The notes beneath the pieces were generated by a model. It searched no databases, was not told the DNA's origin, and was given only the letters and a program-made list of their open reading frames with translations. Source: CAYMTN01 sp964393335 (GTDB taxonomy: Bacteria; Chloroflexota; Anaerolineae; Aggregatilineales; Aggregatilineaceae). From it: 7,844 nt of DNA. The stretch lies in contig CAYMTN010000238.1 in the NCBI GenBank assembly GCA_964393335.1, forward strand, positions 1-7,844, written 5' to 3'. Shown here piece by piece: positions 6,336 to 7,844 of the stretch (position 1 is the first letter of the stretch; every line of letters starts with the position of its first letter). The translations under genes and the position numbers were made by a program.

Positions 6336-6373
6336 TTCCGCGTGTGCAGGCGGAAAAAGTTGTGCAGTCCGCC
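6336..6373 (+). promoter_or_regulatory. Leader with two mutually exclusive hairpins and a direct repeat
   Basis: TTCCGC (6336-6341) pairs with GCGGAA (6350-6355), loop 8 nt. The same middle segment, as GGCGGA (6349-6354), can instead pair with TCCGCC (6368-6373), loop 13 nt. The two hairpins cannot coexist. A direct repeat TGTGCAG (6343-6349 and 6361-6367, period 18) lies in the loops, its second copy at the -35 region of the second promoter. The arrangement is seen directly; a switching role is inference. Confidence 0.45.
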
Positions 6374-6390
6374 GTGTATCGTGGTACAAT
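6362..6390 (+). promoter_or_regulatory. Second (proximal) promoter of the small-protein gene
   Basis: TACAAT at 6385-6390 is a good -10. The -35 is weak: GTGCAG with a 17-bp spacer, or TGTGCA (6361-6366) with 18 bp. Predicted start is near 6397, inside the adjoining palindrome. Confidence 0.5.
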
Positions 6391-6395
6391 AGTCA

Positions 6396-6410
6396 AGCGT
6401 ACAGTACGCT
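6396..6410. promoter_or_regulatory. Palindrome at the predicted start of the proximal promoter
   Basis: AGCGTAC-A-GTACGCT is a perfect 7+1+7 inverted repeat beginning 6 bp after the -10 box. Its position matches that of the rpmJ palindrome, although the sequences differ. It may be an operator or a 5'-terminal RNA hairpin. Confidence 0.55.
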
Positions 6411-6458
6411 GCAAGCTTACCAGATTACTAGGTGTAGCCTATAAAAAGGAGATTCACC

Positions 6459-6653
6459 GTGGCGATTGAATTCTATGATGTCAAGACCCGCCAGAAGGTT
6501 AAGATCGATGAGAAGAACGTGAAGAAAGTAACCTTCGAAACCAAGAACGGCCAGACCCGCTACGGGCTGCGCGCCAAGACCGCCGATGGGCGGAACCTGA
6601 CCAAGTTCGTCAGCAAGAGCGATTGGGAAAGCCTTAATCTGCCGAAGGGCTAA
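6459..6653 (+). CDS. Small basic protein of unknown function
   Basis: The 64-residue product begins MAIEFYDVKTRQKVKI and ends SDWESLNLPKG. I do not recognise an assigned family. It is rich in lysine (about one residue in six), has no signal peptide, membrane segment or cysteine, and looks like short beta strands: VKKVTFETKNG, TRYGLRAKTADG, NLTKFVS. The start is GTG at 6459, with AAGGAGA (6446-6452) 6 nt upstream. It has two candidate promoters, a structured leader and a strong terminator of its own, suggesting an abundant, independently controlled product. Lysine content and codons such as AAG, AAC and GAG give a composition unlike its Arg/Ala/Pro-rich neighbours. A basic protein of this size could bind nucleic acid, but nothing in the sequence proves it. 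Confidence 0.88.
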   Translation: MAIEFYDVKTRQKVKIDEKNVKKVTFETKNGQTRYGLRAKTADGRNLTKFVSKSDWESLNLPKG

Positions 6654-6678
6654 ACGCCCGGCTGACAACTCACTCTAC

Positions 6679-6707
6679 AAACCCGCGCCGCCCGGTGCGG
6701 GTTTTTT
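6679..6707 (+). terminator. Intrinsic terminator of the small-protein gene
   Basis: An 11-bp stem (6679-6689 with 6694-6704, one G-T wobble) closed by the tetraloop GCCC is followed by a T run at 6702-6707. It lies 26 bp after the stop codon and is the clearest terminator in the window. Confidence 0.93.
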
Positions 6708-6887
6708 ATGCGCACCGCCGGAGGTGGCAGCGCGGCTACGTACAGTCGCGGGAATCTTGCGGGATGTTTTCACAGCATATGTGTCAACTTACCGATCCTG
6801 ACATTGAAAACTGAACTGCTGGGCACCGGCAGCAAGCCACACGATCCGTTTAGGACCTATCCGTAGAATGGTGCATAGGAGTATGGA

Positions 6888-7619
6888 ATGGCTAGAGATC
6901 GACGCCTGACCTGGGATGGCTGCACTAATGTGCGCGACCTCGGTGGTTTGAGTACCATCGATGGGCGTGTGACTCGTTGGGGGGCGGTGGTGCGCTCGGA
7001 TCATCCCGCCAAGCTTACCGCGGCTGGCTGGTCAGCACTGTATGAACACGGCATCCGCACCATTATTACACTGGCCACCGATGGCAATCGAGAGGATATG
7101 CCGGATACCGCGCCGCGCCCCTCTGATCTTGTCTCTATCCGCTGCGCGGTGGAAGATTTCACGGATACTGAATTTGTGGAGCAGTGGGTGATTACCGAGC
7201 TGTGTTGTACGCCCCTCTACTACCGCGACGCGCTCAAGCGCTGGCCGGAGCGCCATGTCGCCGTGATCGAGGCTGTCGCCCGCGCTCGACCTGGGGGTGT
7301 CCTGATCCATTGTCGGCGCGGGAACGACCGCACCGGGATCGTAACACTGCTGCTGTTGGCGCTGGTTGGTGTTGCGCCTGGAGAAATTCTCGCGGACTAC
7401 GAACTCAGCCCGGATTCCGAACGGGACATGCTGCTTGCACGCGAACATACCACGACCCGTGAAACGATCCTCACCACGCTGGCGCAGCTCGACGTTGAGC
7501 AGTATCTTCGGGCAGGTGGGCTGAGTCCGGTGGATCTGACCGCCGTCCGCACGCGCCTGCTTGAGCCACTGGCTCACGGCTCCCGCGCTGACCCCAGCGC
7601 TATTTTGTCCACAGGGTAA
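6888..7619 (+). CDS. Tyrosine-protein phosphatase family protein (Y_phosphatase3 type)
   Basis: The 243-residue protein should hydrolyse phosphomonoesters through a cysteinyl-phosphate intermediate. The active-site loop is HCRRGNDRTG at 141-150: His141, nucleophile Cys142, Arg148 in HCX5R. The usual form in this family is HCxAGKDRTG, so Arg143-Arg144 and Asn146 are variant. The N-terminus carries the family's second hallmark, NVRDLGGL (14-21) with DGRVTRWGAVVRSDHPAKLT (25-44). GIRTIITLATDGNRED (55-70) corresponds to the strand that reads DLR in relatives. Length is close to family norm and no signal peptide is seen, so it is probably cytoplasmic. The start ATG at 6888 follows AGGAG (6877-6881) by 6 nt; another ATG at 6883 is out of frame. 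It appears monocistronic. I see no convincing promoter; TAGAAT at 6864-6869 is too close to the start. The substrate (protein, lipid or sugar phosphate) is unknown. Confidence 0.9.
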   Translation: MARDRRLTWDGCTNVRDLGGLSTIDGRVTRWGAVVRSDHPAKLTAAGWSALYEHGIRTIITLATDGNREDMPDTAPRPSDLVSIRCAVEDFTDTEFVEQWVITELCCTPLYYRDALKRWPERHVAVIEAVARARPGGVLIHCRRGNDRTGIVTLLLLALVGVAPGEILADYELSPDSERDMLLAREHTTTRETILTTLAQLDVEQYLRAGGLSPVDLTAVRTRLLEPLAHGSRADPSAILSTG

Positions 7620-7705
7620 AGTCTATCGCCCTTTGCCCCACCTTAAGAAGTTACATCAGTGTCAGTAAGTTGGCACCTGGTACAGACCGGCGGAAATAAC
7701 ACGCG

Positions 7706-7844
7706 AGTTTGGGTGGGGCGTCCCATACCCCGCCACCCTTTGAAAAAGGTGGGCCTAAACTTCGACTGGCCTTCCGGCGCGACGCGCCGGAAGGCGAGGT
7801 CCAGGGGGCCGATGGCCCCTGGTGGGTGCGCGAGGGTGAAACCC
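7706..7844. repeat. Cluster of consecutive hairpins, probable structured intergenic repeat or RNA element
   Basis: At least five inverted repeats follow one another without coding sequence. Hairpin A is 7712-7718 with 7728-7734. Hairpin B is CCTTT-GAA-AAAGG (7737-7749). An outer stem AGTTTGGG/CCTAAACT (7706-7713 with 7754-7761, one wobble) overlaps A by two bases and encloses B. Hairpin C is a perfect 13+1+13 palindrome (7769-7781 with 7783-7795, centre A). Hairpin D is CCAGGGGGCC (7801-7810) with GGCCCCTGG (7814-7822), one bulged G. Hairpin E is GGGT-GAA-ACCC (7834-7844), cut by the window end. No T tract marks these as a simple terminator. REP-like or MITE-like DNA, or a structured ncRNA, are the alternatives. 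Confidence 0.6.

Noticed and set aside
6399..6746. CGTACAGT occurs at 6399-6406 and again at 6739-6746, on both sides of the small-protein gene.
   Set aside because: An 8-bp repeat of this kind can arise by chance and there is no target-site duplication or mobile gene, so it does not support a mobile cassette.
6816..6836. Weak inverted repeat TGCTG...CAGCA upstream of the phosphatase gene.
   Set aside because: Only five base pairs with an eight-base loop and no link to a promoter; too weak to annotate.

Overview
The window is GC-rich DNA and reads as an ordinary chromosomal segment of a Chloroflexota (Anaerolineae-like) bacterium. That placement is inference. It rests on two envelope proteins with Pro/Thr/Ser-rich linkers (PTPTP, PTATP and TPTAT strings), a style common in that phylum, and on a FadN-type beta-oxidation protein. 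No rRNA, tRNA, CRISPR array, transposase or phage gene was found.

Left part, minus strand (1-4093). The left edge carries the first 379 residues of a FadN-like 3-hydroxyacyl-CoA dehydrogenase/enoyl-CoA hydratase that runs off the window. Upstream on the same strand is rpmJ (ribosomal protein L36, 38 aa, 1434-1550), with its own promoter, a palindrome at the predicted transcription start, a strong ribosome binding site and an intrinsic terminator. Upstream again is a 750-residue exported mosaic protein: signal peptide, LivJ-type periplasmic-binding fold, bacterial SH3 domain, CARDB-like domain and an unassigned C-terminal beta-rich region. No permease or ATPase gene lies beside it.

Right part, plus strand (4410-7619). 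Divergent from the mosaic protein is a 77-aa BON-like protein. Next comes a probable two-gene operon: a TPR-like protein with one membrane segment and a Pro/Thr-rich tail, then a Nudix hydrolase 16 bp downstream. A 64-aa lysine-rich protein of unknown function follows. It has two candidate promoters in tandem, a leader with two mutually exclusive hairpins, a palindrome at the second predicted start, a good ribosome binding site and a textbook terminator. The last gene is a tyrosine-phosphatase-family protein with an HCX5R motif.

Right edge (7620-7844). This has no gene but contains a dense series of hairpins, one a perfect 13+1+13 palindrome, continuing past the window. It looks like a structured intergenic repeat or an RNA element.

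The genes do not form one pathway. The parts most worth a second look are the mosaic binding protein, the hairpin cluster at 7706-7844, and the regulatory leader plus small protein at 6293-6707.
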